Origin: DATBSL01 sp963732935
GTDB taxonomy: Bacteria; Acidobacteriota; Vicinamibacteria; Fen-336
Direction of reading: 5' to 3'
Length of the DNA: 64,000 nt
Assembly (NCBI GenBank): GCA_963732935.1
Contig: CAVTBK010000004.1
Location: 434,001-498,000 of the forward strand
Shown one piece after another: positions 20,101 to 31,218 of this stretch; within the stretch, counting starts at the first letter, position 1, and every line of letters begins with the position of its first letter. Under the pieces are notes generated by a model that was not told the origin of the DNA, did no database searches, and saw nothing but the letters and a program-made list of their open reading frames with translations. Made by a program: the position numbers and the translations under genes.

Positions 20101-23100
20101 CGGTGGCGCCGTGATCACGGCGGTGACGGTCTCAGCGTACGTTCCACCGGGCGGCGCGATCGACGGGGCGGGCGCCTGCATCTCGAACGCGGCGGTCGTG
20201 ACCTCGCTTGCCAGGTAACCCGATATCCAGGCCCGCCCCTTGATGACGGTAGGCGCCTCAATGTGGATAGGAGTGGTGTAGAGGGGCGAAGATTCGTTCG
20301 GATCGGTGCCGTCCGTCGTGTAGCGGATGGTGGCGCCTGCCGCGGCCGTGAGCGTCAGGTCGATGGGCCCCGCGTAGCTTCCGCCCTCTGGGGAGATGAC
20401 GGGGGGCACGAGACGCGTGTCCACCAGCGACCCCGACAGCGTCGCCTGCGCGATCCGGCTCCCCGCGTGGAAGAGCGCCGCGTCCACCAGCAGCGGGTAG
20501 GTCGGCGCCGCCTCGCTCGTCCGCAGCACCTGCCCGTTCTTCACGTAGCTCACCACCCCGCCCGTGACCACGACACGCAGACGGTCACCCAGGTACACGA
20601 GCCCCAGGTTCGCCTTCTGTACCCCGCCCTCGTACGCGTAGAGCGTGCCGCCATTGATGTACAGCGCGAAGTCGATGTCTCCGTACCCTTCACCCGAGTT
20701 CCCGTGGGACAGCCCGAACGCTCGCAGCGTCCCCACGTCCTCCACCACCGACTCCACCCACCCGTCGCCGCTCCCGATCGCCTTCGTCGACACCGCCCCC
20801 GCGTCCCACGCCGCAGGCAGCCCCGCTCCCTTCGCGACCGTGTTCCCGCTCGCCACCGCCCCCACCACCGCCGTCCACTCGACGGGCACTCCACCCGCCT
20901 CCAGCACCACGTCCACCAGCGACCCCGACAGCGTCGCCTGAGCGATCCGGCTCCCCGCGTGATACAGCGCCGCGTCCACCAGCAGCGGGTAGCTCGGCGC
21001 CGCCTCGCTCGTCCGCAGCACCTGCCCGTTCTTCACGTAGCTCACCACCCCGCCCGTGACCACGACACGCAGACGGTCACCCAGGTACACGAGCCCCAGG
21101 TTCGCCTTCTGTACCCCGCCCTCGTACGCGTAGAGCGTGCCGCCATTGATGTACAGCGCGAAGTCGATGTCTCCGTACCCTTCACCCGAGTTCCCGTGGG
21201 ACAGCCCGAACGCTCGCAGCGTCCCCACGTCCTCCACCACCGACTCCACCCACCCGTCGCCGCTCCCGATCGCCTTCGTCGACACCGCCCCCGCGTCCCA
21301 CGCCGCAGGCAGCCCCGCTCCCTTCGCGACCGTGTTCCCGCTCGCCACCGCCCCCACCACCGCCGTCCACTCGACGGGCACTCCACCCGCCTCCAGCACC
21401 ACGTCCACCAGCGACCCCGACAGCGTCGCCTGAGCGATCCGGCTCCCCGCGTGATACAGCGCCGCGTCCACCAGCAGCGGGTAGCTCGGCGCCGCCTCGC
21501 TCGTCCGCAGCACCTGCCCGTTCTTCACGTAGCTCACCACCCCGCCCGTGACCACGACACGCAGACGGTCACCCAGGTACACGAGCCCCAGGTTCGCCTT
21601 CTGTACCCCGCCCTCGTACGCGTAGAGCGTGCCGCCATTGATGTACAGCGCGAAGTCGATGTCTCCGTACCCTTCACCCGAGTTCCCGTGGGAAAGGCCA
21701 AACGCTCGCAGCGTCCCCACGTCCTCCACCACCGACTCCACCCACCCGTCGCCGCTCCCGATCGCCTTCGTCGACACCGCCCCCGCGTCCCACGCCGCAG
21801 GCAGCCCCGCTCCCTTCGCGACCGTGTTCCCGCTCGCCACCGCCCCCACCACCGCCGTCCACTCGACGGGCACTCCACCCGCCTCCAGCACCACGTCCAC
21901 GAGCGACCCCGACAGCGTCGCCTGAGCGATCCGGCTCCCCGCGTGATACAGCGCCGCGTCCACCAGCAGCGGGTAGGTCGGCGCCGCCTCGCTCGTCCGC
22001 AGCACCTGCCCGTTCTTCACGTAGCTCACCACCCCGCCCGTGACCACGACACGCAGACGGTCACCCAGGTACACGAGCCCCAGGTTCGCCTTCTGTACCC
22101 CGCCCTCGTACGCGTAGAGCGTGCCGCCATTGATGTACAGCGCGAAGTCGATGTCTCCGTACCCTTCGCCCGAGTTCCCGTGGGACAGCCCGAACGCTCG
22201 CAGCGTCCCCACGTCCTCCACCACCGACTCCACCCACCCGTCGCCGCTCCCGATCGCCTTCGTCGACACCGCCCCCGCGTCCCACGCCGCAGGCAGCCCC
22301 GCTCCCTTCGCGACCGTGTTCCCGCTCGCCACCGCCCCCACCACCGCCGTCCACTCGACGGGCACTCCACCCGCCTCCAGCACCACGTCCACCAGCGACC
22401 CCGACAGCGTCGCCTGAGCGATCCGGCTCCCCGCGTGATACAGCGCCGCGTCCACCAGCAGCGGGTAGCTCGGCGCCGCCTCGCTCGTCCGCAGCACCTG
22501 CCCGTTCTTCACGTAGCTCACCACCCCGCCCGTGACCACGACACGCAGACGGTCACCCAGGTACACGAGCCCCAGGTTCGCCTTCTGTACCCCGCCCTCG
22601 TACGCGTAGAGCGTGCCGCCGTTGATGTACAGCGCGAAGTCGATGTCTCCGTACCCTTCGCCCGAGTTCCCGTGGGAAAGCCCGAACGCTCGCAGCGTCC
22701 CCACGTCCTCCACCACCGACTCCACCCACCCGTCGCCGCTCCCGATCGCCTTCGTCGACACCGCCCCCGCGTCCCACGCCGCGGGCAGCCCCGCTCCCTT
22801 CGCGACCGTGTTCCCGCTCGCCACCGCCCCCACCACCGCCGTCCACTCGACGGGGAGCGTGACCATCTCGCCGATCGTGTAGCTTGCGGTCGTGACGCCG
22901 CTCGGGAAGCGGTCGGGAGCCCAGGCGCGCGCCTTGAGAACGGTGTCCTGGTCCACGAAGAGCGACTCGCCCGACCCGATGGCACTATCCGCGGTCGTGG
23001 GGTCCTCTCCCGAAGTCGTGTAGCGGATCGCCGCGAGCGGATCCGGAGACATCACCTCGACGCCCTGCGGCTCCGCATAGGTACCGCTCGGCACCGAGAA

Positions 23101-24171
23101 CACGGGCGACGGAACCGCGACGTCCACGAGCTCACCTGAGAGGACGACGCCGGAGAAGGTCGAGCCGAGTCGATTGAGAGCCGTGTCCACCAGGAGCGGG
23201 AAGCCGGGCGCGACCGCGCTCGAGTAGAGGAGAACGCCGTTCTTTCGGTATTGGACGGCGCCGTCCTCCACCGCGATACGGAGGCGATCCCCCGCCGCAA
23301 AGCCGCCGAACGTCCCCCGGCTCACGCCATTCTCAAGCACCTGGATCGAGCCGCTCGTGAGTGAGAAGGCGAAGTCGATGTCCTCCGGACTCTGGTCCGA
23401 GTCGCCATGCGAGAGACCGATGGCCCCAACGGAGGTCGTGTCGGCGCTGAACTCGACATAGCCGTCGCCGAAGGCGATGCCCCGAGCCGATATGGCGCCG
23501 GCATCCCATGTGCTGTAGCCGCCGGCGCTCTTCGAGAGGGTGCTGCCCCAAGTGCCGACGTTCACCCCGTTCGTCCAGAGGACGTTGTCCACGAGAGTCC
23601 CGGAGAGCGACGCTTCGGAGAGGGCGGCGCCAATGGTGAAGATCGACGCCTTGGCGACCAGCGGGTACTTCGGGAGCTTCGCGCTTGCGTACAGCTGGTC
23701 CGCGTTCCTGTAGTAGAGGATGTTCCCGCCTTGCACGACGACACGGAATCGATCGCCCGAGGCGAATATGGCGGCGGTGCTGTGCTCGACGCCGCTCTCG
23801 AGCACGGCAACGCTCCCGTCCGGTCGCAGTCGGAGCGCGAAGTCCAGGTCCGCATAACCCAGCGGACCTGGACGGGATGTCAGCCCGCACACGACGTCCG
23901 CCGGCAGCCCTGCCGTGAACTCGAGGGAGCCGTCACCCGCCACGATTGCCTTCGACGAGAAGGCGCCGGCATTCCAGCCCTCGGGACCAATCTTCATGAT
24001 CGTGTCGCCGGAGACGCTCGTCCCCCAGGTCTGCGTCCAGGTGACCGTCTCCTGGGCGACCGCCGGAGGGGCTGCCGAGAGGACGAAGGCGAGGACCGCC
24101 AACGCCGCCGGCAGCAGACGATCCAGGGAAGCCAGGGGGAATGAAGCCTTGGTCGAGGTCGGCCGCATCAT
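14153..24171 (-). CDS. Giant exported RCC1-propeller / chitobiase-C-like / lectin-like protein, one frameshift
   Basis: From MMRPTSTKASF at 24171 a signal peptide (LLPAALAVLAFVLSAAPPAV) leads to seven lectin-like modules of about 160 aa: two divergent, then five nearly identical. Next come several CHB_HEX_C-type modules (YTTDGTDPNESSPLY pattern) interleaved with three RCC1 blocks near 19440-18370, 17880-16850 and 16370-15300. Each block has seven blades of the form AAG-x-HSLAL-x-x-DG-x-VWAWG, so three complete propellers. The C-terminus has calcium-binding type-3 repeats (DPDGDGLTNAEE, DMDGDGLTNTEE, DTDGDGVPDGQD). The frame breaks in a C7 run at 15655-15661, inside the third propeller, and continues in the next frame as ELPVGLAGARRVV. 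Corrected length is about 3340 aa. Probable role: surface or matrix adhesion or binding. It is first in an operon with the RHS gene. Confidence 0.8.
20418..22854 (-). repeat. Five near-identical 492-bp in-frame tandem repeats
   Basis: Units start (minus strand) at 22854, 22362, 21870, 21378 and 20886. Each encodes 164 aa beginning PVEWTAVVGAVASGN. The last unit loses its final few residues at the junction GSLVDTRLVPP. Units differ at only scattered bases, for example GGACAGCCCG versus GGAAAGGCCA near 21690, indicating recent amplification or ongoing gene conversion. The period is a whole number of codons, so copy-number change keeps the frame. Confidence 0.95.
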
Positions 24172-24504
24172 GGGGCCCTCTCTCTCGGGACGGCGGTGAA
24201 TACGCCTGCGCCTGCCGCCGTCGGGGAGGGCAACGGCGGATACAGCGGCGAGTCGATGAGGAGCAAGGTGATTGCCGCCGGTTTCGGGCCGGTCGACAAA
24301 AGCCACTGGATCTTACAGAGACATGCTGGGCCCCGTATATAAAGCGGATGATCCATCTCCGGCTGGCGTCTGTTTCACGACACGACAAACTGCCAGGACG
24401 AGGACGCCCAAGTCGCTCATGCAAAGACGACTGCGGCTGGGCCCAGCGGCCCCAGCCGCTTGCACGAAACCGTTTCCCTTGGGATGCGCGGGGCACCCGC
24501 GGCG
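24172..24504. promoter_or_regulatory. Upstream region of the RCC1-RHS operon
   Basis: No gene is visible. On the minus strand CTTTATATACGG (near 24335-24346) is an AT-rich -10-like element in otherwise GC-rich DNA, about 165 bases before the RCC1 start. GAGAGAGGG just before 24171 is the ribosome site. A -35 box cannot be identified with confidence. Confidence 0.3.
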
Positions 24505-25164
24505 TCAGAACTGGTAGCTGATCCCCAGCTTCAGGACCGGCCAGACAGTGTGGTGGCTGCTATGCTGGTCGCGCTCGGCGGCGAGGTCGCGCTGGAAGGC
24601 GGGGTCGCCGGCGAGCGGGCCGTCGGCCGAGAGCGTGAGCTTCTCCTCGCCGACGTAGGCCAGGCCCACGTCCAGGACGAGGCCGAGGTGCTTGCCGCGG
24701 CGGACGGGGTTGCCCCAGCCGACCAGGATCGCGGGAGCGAGGGCGTGCCCCATTCGCAGCTCACCCTCGAGGGCGCCAACGTCCTCGGCCGCATAGTCCG
24801 TGCCGTTGATCGTGTAGTGGGAGACACTGCGGGCCGTGAGGGTCCAGGGACTGCGGACCGTCGTCAATCCCCCGCTGACGCGGAAGTTGCCGCCGAACGG
24901 GTACCACTCGGCGAAGGCGTTGGCGCCGCCGAACTTGACGGTCATGTCGTAGCTCACGTCGCCGAGCTTGACGTCCTCCGCTGTGCCGGAGTCGTAGAGT
25001 CCCCCGCCCACGCGGACGCTCAGCCGGTCCGAGAACCGGTAGCAGAGATCCGCGCCCAGGCCGAGAGGGAACCCGACGGGGTTCACGATCACCGCGATCC
25101 GGTCGGCGTGCGCCACGGTTCCCACGGCGAGGAACGCGGCGAGAGCGAGCGCTGTTCTCTTCAT
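24505..25164 (-). CDS. Outer-membrane beta-barrel protein of unknown role
   Basis: About 219 aa beginning MKRTALALAAFLAVGTVAHA, a clear signal peptide. It is rich in alternating hydrophobic strands (LSVRVGGGLYDSG, AFAEWYPFGGNFRVSGGL, HLGLVLDVGLAYVG) and ends in ISYQF, the aromatic C-terminus recognised by the Bam machinery. This suggests an 8- to 10-stranded barrel. The ATG at 25164 is chosen because GGAG lies about 10 bases upstream and the signal peptide begins there. It is about 70 bases downstream of the TonB-dependent receptor on the same strand, so probably one operon. No specific family was recognised. Confidence 0.65.
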   Translation of the reverse strand: MKRTALALAAFLAVGTVAHADRIAVIVNPVGFPLGLGADLCYRFSDRLSVRVGGGLYDSGTAEDVKLGDVSYDMTVKFGGANAFAEWYPFGGNFRVSGGLTTVRSPWTLTARSVSHYTINGTDYAAEDVGALEGELRMGHALAPAILVGWGNPVRRGKHLGLVLDVGLAYVGEEKLTLSADGPLAGDPAFQRDLAAERDQHSSHHTVWPVLKLGISYQF

Positions 25165-25232
25165 TGTCACTGTCTCCAGAGACTGCATGTCACTCACGAG
25201 GTGAGCCGGCGGCCGGTGGGCCTGCGGTCGCC

Positions 25233-27767
25233 TCAGAACCGGACGTGCACGCCGAAGGAGGGCATGAGGGGGAACCCCGGGTCCCGGCTGGTGGCGACGC
25301 GGGGAAGGGACGAGTCGGGGTCGAAGGCGAGCTCGTCGTTCAGCAGCCCGTTCTTGTGGCCCAGGAGGTTGATCACGTCGACGTAGAAGCGCCAGCGGCC
25401 CTTGCCCCAGCGCGGGACGAAGGTGGCGCGGAAGTCGAGCCTCCCGTACCAGGGCTGGCGCGCTCCGTTCAGGTTCTGGATGCCGCCGTAGTCGATCGCG
25501 TAGACGTAGCCGCCGTCCGCGTCCCGCTCCGGGACGATCTCCTCCGTGTTTCCGTCGCCGTCCTGGTCGTTGGTGTCCTCGACGCCCGTCACGTAGAGGC
25601 CGAGCGGCGCGGTGCGCGGCATGCCCGAGGCAAAGCGGCCGGTGAGCGACAGCTCGAGGCGCTGGGTCACCCGGAGGTTCGCGACCAGGCTGAGCGAATG
25701 GGGCTGCTCGTACTCGAAGGGATAGGTACGCCCGTAGGCCTCGCGGTTGGCCGCGGTGTAGGTATAGGAGAGCCACCCGCTGAGGCGGCTCCGCGACGAG
25801 GTAGGCCGGCGCACCAGGAAGACGTCGAACCCGTAGGCGCGGCCGCGGCCGGCATTGACGGGGTCTCCCGTGATCATCGGGTAGCGGGGAACGCTCGACT
25901 GGAGATCGGGCGGGAAGTCGTAGTCGGCGAGCCGCTCCTGCACCTCCGCGGGAGTCTCCTGGCGGCCGACGATCATGTCCCGGTAGTCCTTGTAGAAGCC
26001 CTCGATCCGCGCGTTGAAACCGGGGGCGAGGTCCTTCTCCAGCCCCAGCACGTAGTGGGTGGCGCGCTCGTTTCTGAGCGGGAGCGGACCCTGGTGCGAG
26101 AGGTCCACCGAGTAGTCGCCCTGGAAGAGCTTCTCGTAGCCGGGGCTCTGGGTGTGGATGCCGAAGGCGGCGTGCAGCCGAGCCGTGTCGGTGAGCCGGG
26201 CGGAGACGGAGAGGCGCGGCGTCAGCTCGCGGATCTCGTTGATGCGCGACTCGTCGAAGCGCAGCCCCGCCTCGACCTCGACGCGGGAGCCGAGCGGGAA
26301 GCGGTCGTAGAGCCAGGCGCCGTAGCGCAGGTACGAGTCCTTGGCGTCGTAGGAGTAGTCGGCCCGGCGCAGGCCCTCCTCCGGCCGGCCCCCGACCTCG
26401 ATCCGGAGCGCCTCGCGCGTCTCCATGTCGTGCAGCTCGAAGCCGAGGCCGAGCACGTGGCTCCCGAAGGGCCGCACCGTCAGCTCCTGGCGCAGCGAGC
26501 GGTCGCGCACCTTGCGCGCGAGGACGCCCAGGACCTGTGCCTGGCTGAAGGCGACGTCGTCGTAGCTGGCGTTCGAGCGGCGCATGGTGTCGCGGAAGCT
26601 GCCGTCGATGCTCAGGTCGTCGGTGTTGTCGTAGAGGGCCGCGATGGTGCGCGAGGTCCCGCGCGAGCCGAGCGGGAGCAGCAGGTTCGCCGCCACGAGG
26701 TCGTTGCGGGTATGCGTGTCGGTGGACCCCGTGTCGGAGTCGTCCTCGAAGGTGAAGTCGCTGCGCTCGCGGCTGCGCAGGCCGGAGAGGGTGAGGCTGC
26801 GGCCGCCGCCGAGGTCGAAGGCGACCCGGGCCTGAAGGTCGGTGAAGGACGGGAACTTCTGGTCGTCCTTCGAGAACCGCTCGGCCACGATGTCGTACCA
26901 GGTGCGCCGTCCGGTGACCAGCCAGGAGCCGACCTTCCCGGGCAGGCGCCCCTCGAGGATCGCGTTGCCGTCGGTGAGGCTGAGGCCGACGGAGCCGGAG
27001 GCGAGCGAGTCGGTCCGGCCGTTCCTGTTCTCGATGGTGAGGATCGAGGAGAGCCGGTCGCCGTACTGCGCGGAGAAGGCCCCCGTCGCCAGCTCGAAGC
27101 CCTGCACCGTCTCGGGATTGAAGGCGCTCACCAGCCCCCAGAGACGGTACGGGTTGTGGATCTCGACGCCGTCCATCACGGTCATGTTCTGGTCGGGGCC
27201 GCCCCCGCGCACCGAGAGGCGGCTCGAGAACTCGTCGGTGCCCGTCACCCCGGGCAGGGTCTGCAGCACCCGGAAGACGTTCTCGAAGGCCCCCGCCGTG
27301 TTGAGCACCTCGGTCGGGCGCACCGGGGTTGCGGCGGCCAGGTCGCTGCCGCCGCCGACGCTCGCCGACACATCGACGTGCTCCTCCACGTACTGGGTGG
27401 GGGTGAGCAGGACCTCGACCTCGGGCTGGCAACCAGCGCAGGCGTCGACCGGGACCGACGCGGCCTGGTAGCGGCCGGCAGCGGCCTCGAGGCGGAAGCG
27501 CCCCGCAGGCAGCGTGATGAAGAAACGCCCCTCGGCGTCGCACACGGCCCGCCAGTCGCGCACGTACACCATCGCGTCGGGCACCGGCTGCCGCGTGATC
27601 AAGTCGAGCACGCGCCCGCTCACCCGCACGTCCACGTCCTCGGCGAGCGCGCCGCGGGCGCTCAGGCACAGGAGCGCCGCCATCCCGAGCCGGAGCGCCG
27701 CCGCCCCGAGCCGCCCGATCCTCTTCCTCTTCGTCGCCTCTCGTCGTCGCGTCCCCCGCCTCTCCAT
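25233..27767 (-). CDS. TonB-dependent receptor with carboxypeptidase-regulatory-like N-domain
   Basis: 844 aa. A basic N-terminus and signal peptide (LGMAALLCLSARGALAE) are followed by a CarboxypepD_reg-like domain at about residues 47-125 (VSGRVLDLITRQPVPDAMVY, DAEGRFFITLPAG) with a CAGC pair. The plug follows (LQTLPGVTGTDEFSSRLSVR, MDGVEIHNPYRLWG, FSAQYGDRLSS), then the long barrel with TonB-receptor strands and a C-terminal FGVHVRF. This Oar-like architecture is common in Acidobacteriota and Bacteroidota. The substrate is unknown. A DTNDQDGDGN Asp-rich loop near residue 745 may bind metal. Length and ends look complete. It heads an operon with the small barrel protein. Confidence 0.88.
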   Translation of the reverse strand: MERRGTRRREATKRKRIGRLGAAALRLGMAALLCLSARGALAEDVDVRVSGRVLDLITRQPVPDAMVYVRDWRAVCDAEGRFFITLPAGRFRLEAAAGRYQAASVPVDACAGCQPEVEVLLTPTQYVEEHVDVSASVGGGSDLAAATPVRPTEVLNTAGAFENVFRVLQTLPGVTGTDEFSSRLSVRGGGPDQNMTVMDGVEIHNPYRLWGLVSAFNPETVQGFELATGAFSAQYGDRLSSILTIENRNGRTDSLASGSVGLSLTDGNAILEGRLPGKVGSWLVTGRRTWYDIVAERFSKDDQKFPSFTDLQARVAFDLGGGRSLTLSGLRSRERSDFTFEDDSDTGSTDTHTRNDLVAANLLLPLGSRGTSRTIAALYDNTDDLSIDGSFRDTMRRSNASYDDVAFSQAQVLGVLARKVRDRSLRQELTVRPFGSHVLGLGFELHDMETREALRIEVGGRPEEGLRRADYSYDAKDSYLRYGAWLYDRFPLGSRVEVEAGLRFDESRINEIRELTPRLSVSARLTDTARLHAAFGIHTQSPGYEKLFQGDYSVDLSHQGPLPLRNERATHYVLGLEKDLAPGFNARIEGFYKDYRDMIVGRQETPAEVQERLADYDFPPDLQSSVPRYPMITGDPVNAGRGRAYGFDVFLVRRPTSSRSRLSGWLSYTYTAANREAYGRTYPFEYEQPHSLSLVANLRVTQRLELSLTGRFASGMPRTAPLGLYVTGVEDTNDQDGDGNTEEIVPERDADGGYVYAIDYGGIQNLNGARQPWYGRLDFRATFVPRWGKGRWRFYVDVINLLGHKNGLLNDELAFDPDSSLPRVATSRDPGFPLMPSFGVHVRF

Positions 27768-28025
27768 GTCGCCTCTCTCCTCGATCCCTGTCTCTTCGCG
27801 GTTCTCGTCCGCCCGCCCCTATTGCAGGGGCGATGCCGGCGAGGGATGGACGAGGGCGCCTGTCGCGCAAGCCCTTGCGGCGGTGAAGGTTGGGCCTCGC
27901 TCGGCCGGCTCCGGGCGGTCCATCGGCGTGGGCGGATCGATGTCGGTTCGACGACGGGCGCCCGGCAGCGATGTCGGGCGCACATCGCTTGCTTTCGCCG
28001 GAGCCGGGCGCTAGCGTCGGGCGCC

Positions 28026-29234
28026 ATGGGCGCTGCCACGACACCGCGACGTTTCCGCCGCCGGCTGCTCGTGGTGATGCTGATCCTGGGCCTGCTGCCG
28101 CTCCTCACCTGGGCGGTCGCCAGCCAGCTGCTGACCAGCCGCGTGCTCGCGCTGCGCACGGCGCCGCTCGAGGGCCTGCTCGAGCGCGTCGACACGCGGC
28201 TCGAGGCGGGAGCCGCCGACGCGGCCATGAAGGGAGAGGTCGCGGCCGCGCGGCTGAACCTCGTCCAGGCGGAGCTGGCCCGGCGCTCCCTCGCGCACCT
28301 GATGCCGCGGCTGCTCGTCTTCACGCTGGTCGTCTCGGGGGCGCTCCTCGCTCTGGCCGCGATCGTGATCGGTCGCCAGCTCGCGCGCCCGGTCGAGCTG
28401 CTGGCGGACGGGATGGCGCGCTACGCGCGCGGCGACCTCGACCACCGTCTGCCCGTCGAGAAAGGCCGTGACGACGAGCTGCAGCTCCTGGTCCGCCAGT
28501 TCAACCGCATGGGCGACGAGCTGGCCGCGCAGCGGGCACGGCTCGAGGTCACCGAGGCGATCGCCGCCTGGCAGGGGGTCGCCCGCTCGCTCGCCCACGA
28601 GCTGAAGAACCCGCTCACCGCGATGCGGATGGCGGTGGCACGTCTCGCGCGATCCGATGACGCCGCTGCCGACGCGGCCGCCGCCGCGGAGGCGCGGCGC
28701 CGCGAGTCGCTCGCCCTCGTCGAGCGCCAGATCGACAACCTGCTGCGTCTCGCCCAGAGCTTCTCCGCCTTCGCTAAGCTGCCCGCCCCGGAGCCGCGCG
28801 CGATCGACCTGCGCTCGGTGCTCGCGGACGTCTGCGCTCTCTACCGCCACACCGCCAGCGTCCCGGTCGAGTGCGACGCCCCCTCCCTCGCGCTCCAGGC
28901 GGACGCGGGGCTGCTGGGCCGCGCGCTCGGGAACCTGGTGAAGAACGCGGTCGAGGCCTCGTCACCCGGCGGCGAGCCGGTGCGGGTCGAGGCACGCGCG
29001 GAGCCGGGCCGGGTGAGGATCGAGGTGAGCGACCGCGGCTGCGGGATCGCGGCGCCCCTGGAAGGCGCGGCGCTCGCGCGCTCGCTCGGCACCACCAAGG
29101 CCGAGGGCTCCGGCCTGGGCCTGCCCATCGCCCACAGGATCGTCCACGAGCACGGCGGCTCGCTGCGTCTCGAGCCGCGCGCGGGCGGCGGCACGCTCGC
29201 CGTCGTTCTGCTGCCGCTTTCGGAGGAGGACTAA
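28026..29234 (+). CDS. NtrY-like membrane sensor histidine kinase
   Basis: 402 aa. Two membrane segments (about residues 14-36, LLVVMLILGLLPLLTWAVA, and 97-121, LLVFTLVVSGALLALAAIV) flank a short periplasmic loop. A HAMP domain (RQLARPVELLADGMARYARG) is followed by the phospho-acceptor H-box SLAHELKNPLTAMRM near residue 195. The ATPase motifs are NLVKNAVEAS, DRGCGI and GSGLGLPI. The response-regulator gene starts two bases after its stop, and DUF4390 lies just beyond. This is the same neighbourhood as NtrY/NtrX-type pairs in other Proteobacteria-like genomes. The signal sensed is unknown; a small periplasmic loop suggests envelope or membrane state. Confidence 0.88.
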   Translation: MGAATTPRRFRRRLLVVMLILGLLPLLTWAVASQLLTSRVLALRTAPLEGLLERVDTRLEAGAADAAMKGEVAAARLNLVQAELARRSLAHLMPRLLVFTLVVSGALLALAAIVIGRQLARPVELLADGMARYARGDLDHRLPVEKGRDDELQLLVRQFNRMGDELAAQRARLEVTEAIAAWQGVARSLAHELKNPLTAMRMAVARLARSDDAAADAAAAAEARRRESLALVERQIDNLLRLAQSFSAFAKLPAPEPRAIDLRSVLADVCALYRHTASVPVECDAPSLALQADAGLLGRALGNLVKNAVEASSPGGEPVRVEARAEPGRVRIEVSDRGCGIAAPLEGAALARSLGTTKAEGSGLGLPIAHRIVHEHGGSLRLEPRAGGGTLAVVLLPLSEED

Positions 29235-29236
29235 GC

Positions 29237-30638
<1,402 letters not shown>

Positions 30639-31218
30639 GGTCGTTGGCGACCGCCGAGAGCAGGGCCCGGGTCACGAGCGACGACGAGGCGTCCTCCTCG
30701 CTCGAGTCCGTCACCCAGGCCGCCACCTTCGACAGGCTGGCGACCGTCACCACGCGCAGCCGCACGGTGACCCGGAAGGTGAGCGACTGGTCGGGGCGCT
30801 CGTCCTCGGGCAGCCGCACGGTGATGCGTTCGAGCGACACCGCGGCCTTCGGGTCGGCCTGGAGCCGGCCGCCCACCAGGAGTCCGCGCCCCTCGGGGCC
30901 GGCCGACAGCACCAGCTCGTTGGTCGCGGTCCCGGCCTGCTGCTCGAAGAGCCCGAAACGCCGGCGCACCACCGAGGCCTCGACACGCAGCTGCCCCTTC
31001 ATCCCCAGCTGGAGCAGGCGGCACGTCTCCGCGTCGAGGATCTGCCGCAGCTCGATCGAGGCGAGGACCCGGTCGCCCGCGCGCCGTGCCTCGCAGCTCG
31101 CCTGGGGGCCGCCTGCGCGCGCGCCCGCCGGCACCGCCAGGAGCGACAGGGACACCGCGAGCGTCCTCGCGCGCCGCCTCGGCCCCGCCCGTCTCCAGAG
31201 CATGATCCGGCTCGATCC

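Noticed and set aside
20418..22854. CRISPR array
   Set aside because: Units of 492 bp with no spacers that encode protein in frame; simply coding tandem repeats.
17413..23139. A 1908-codon open frame on the plus strand with near-identical repeats
   Set aside because: It is the antisense shadow of the RCC1/lectin gene; its repeats mirror the 492-bp units and its Arg/His-rich text matches no family.
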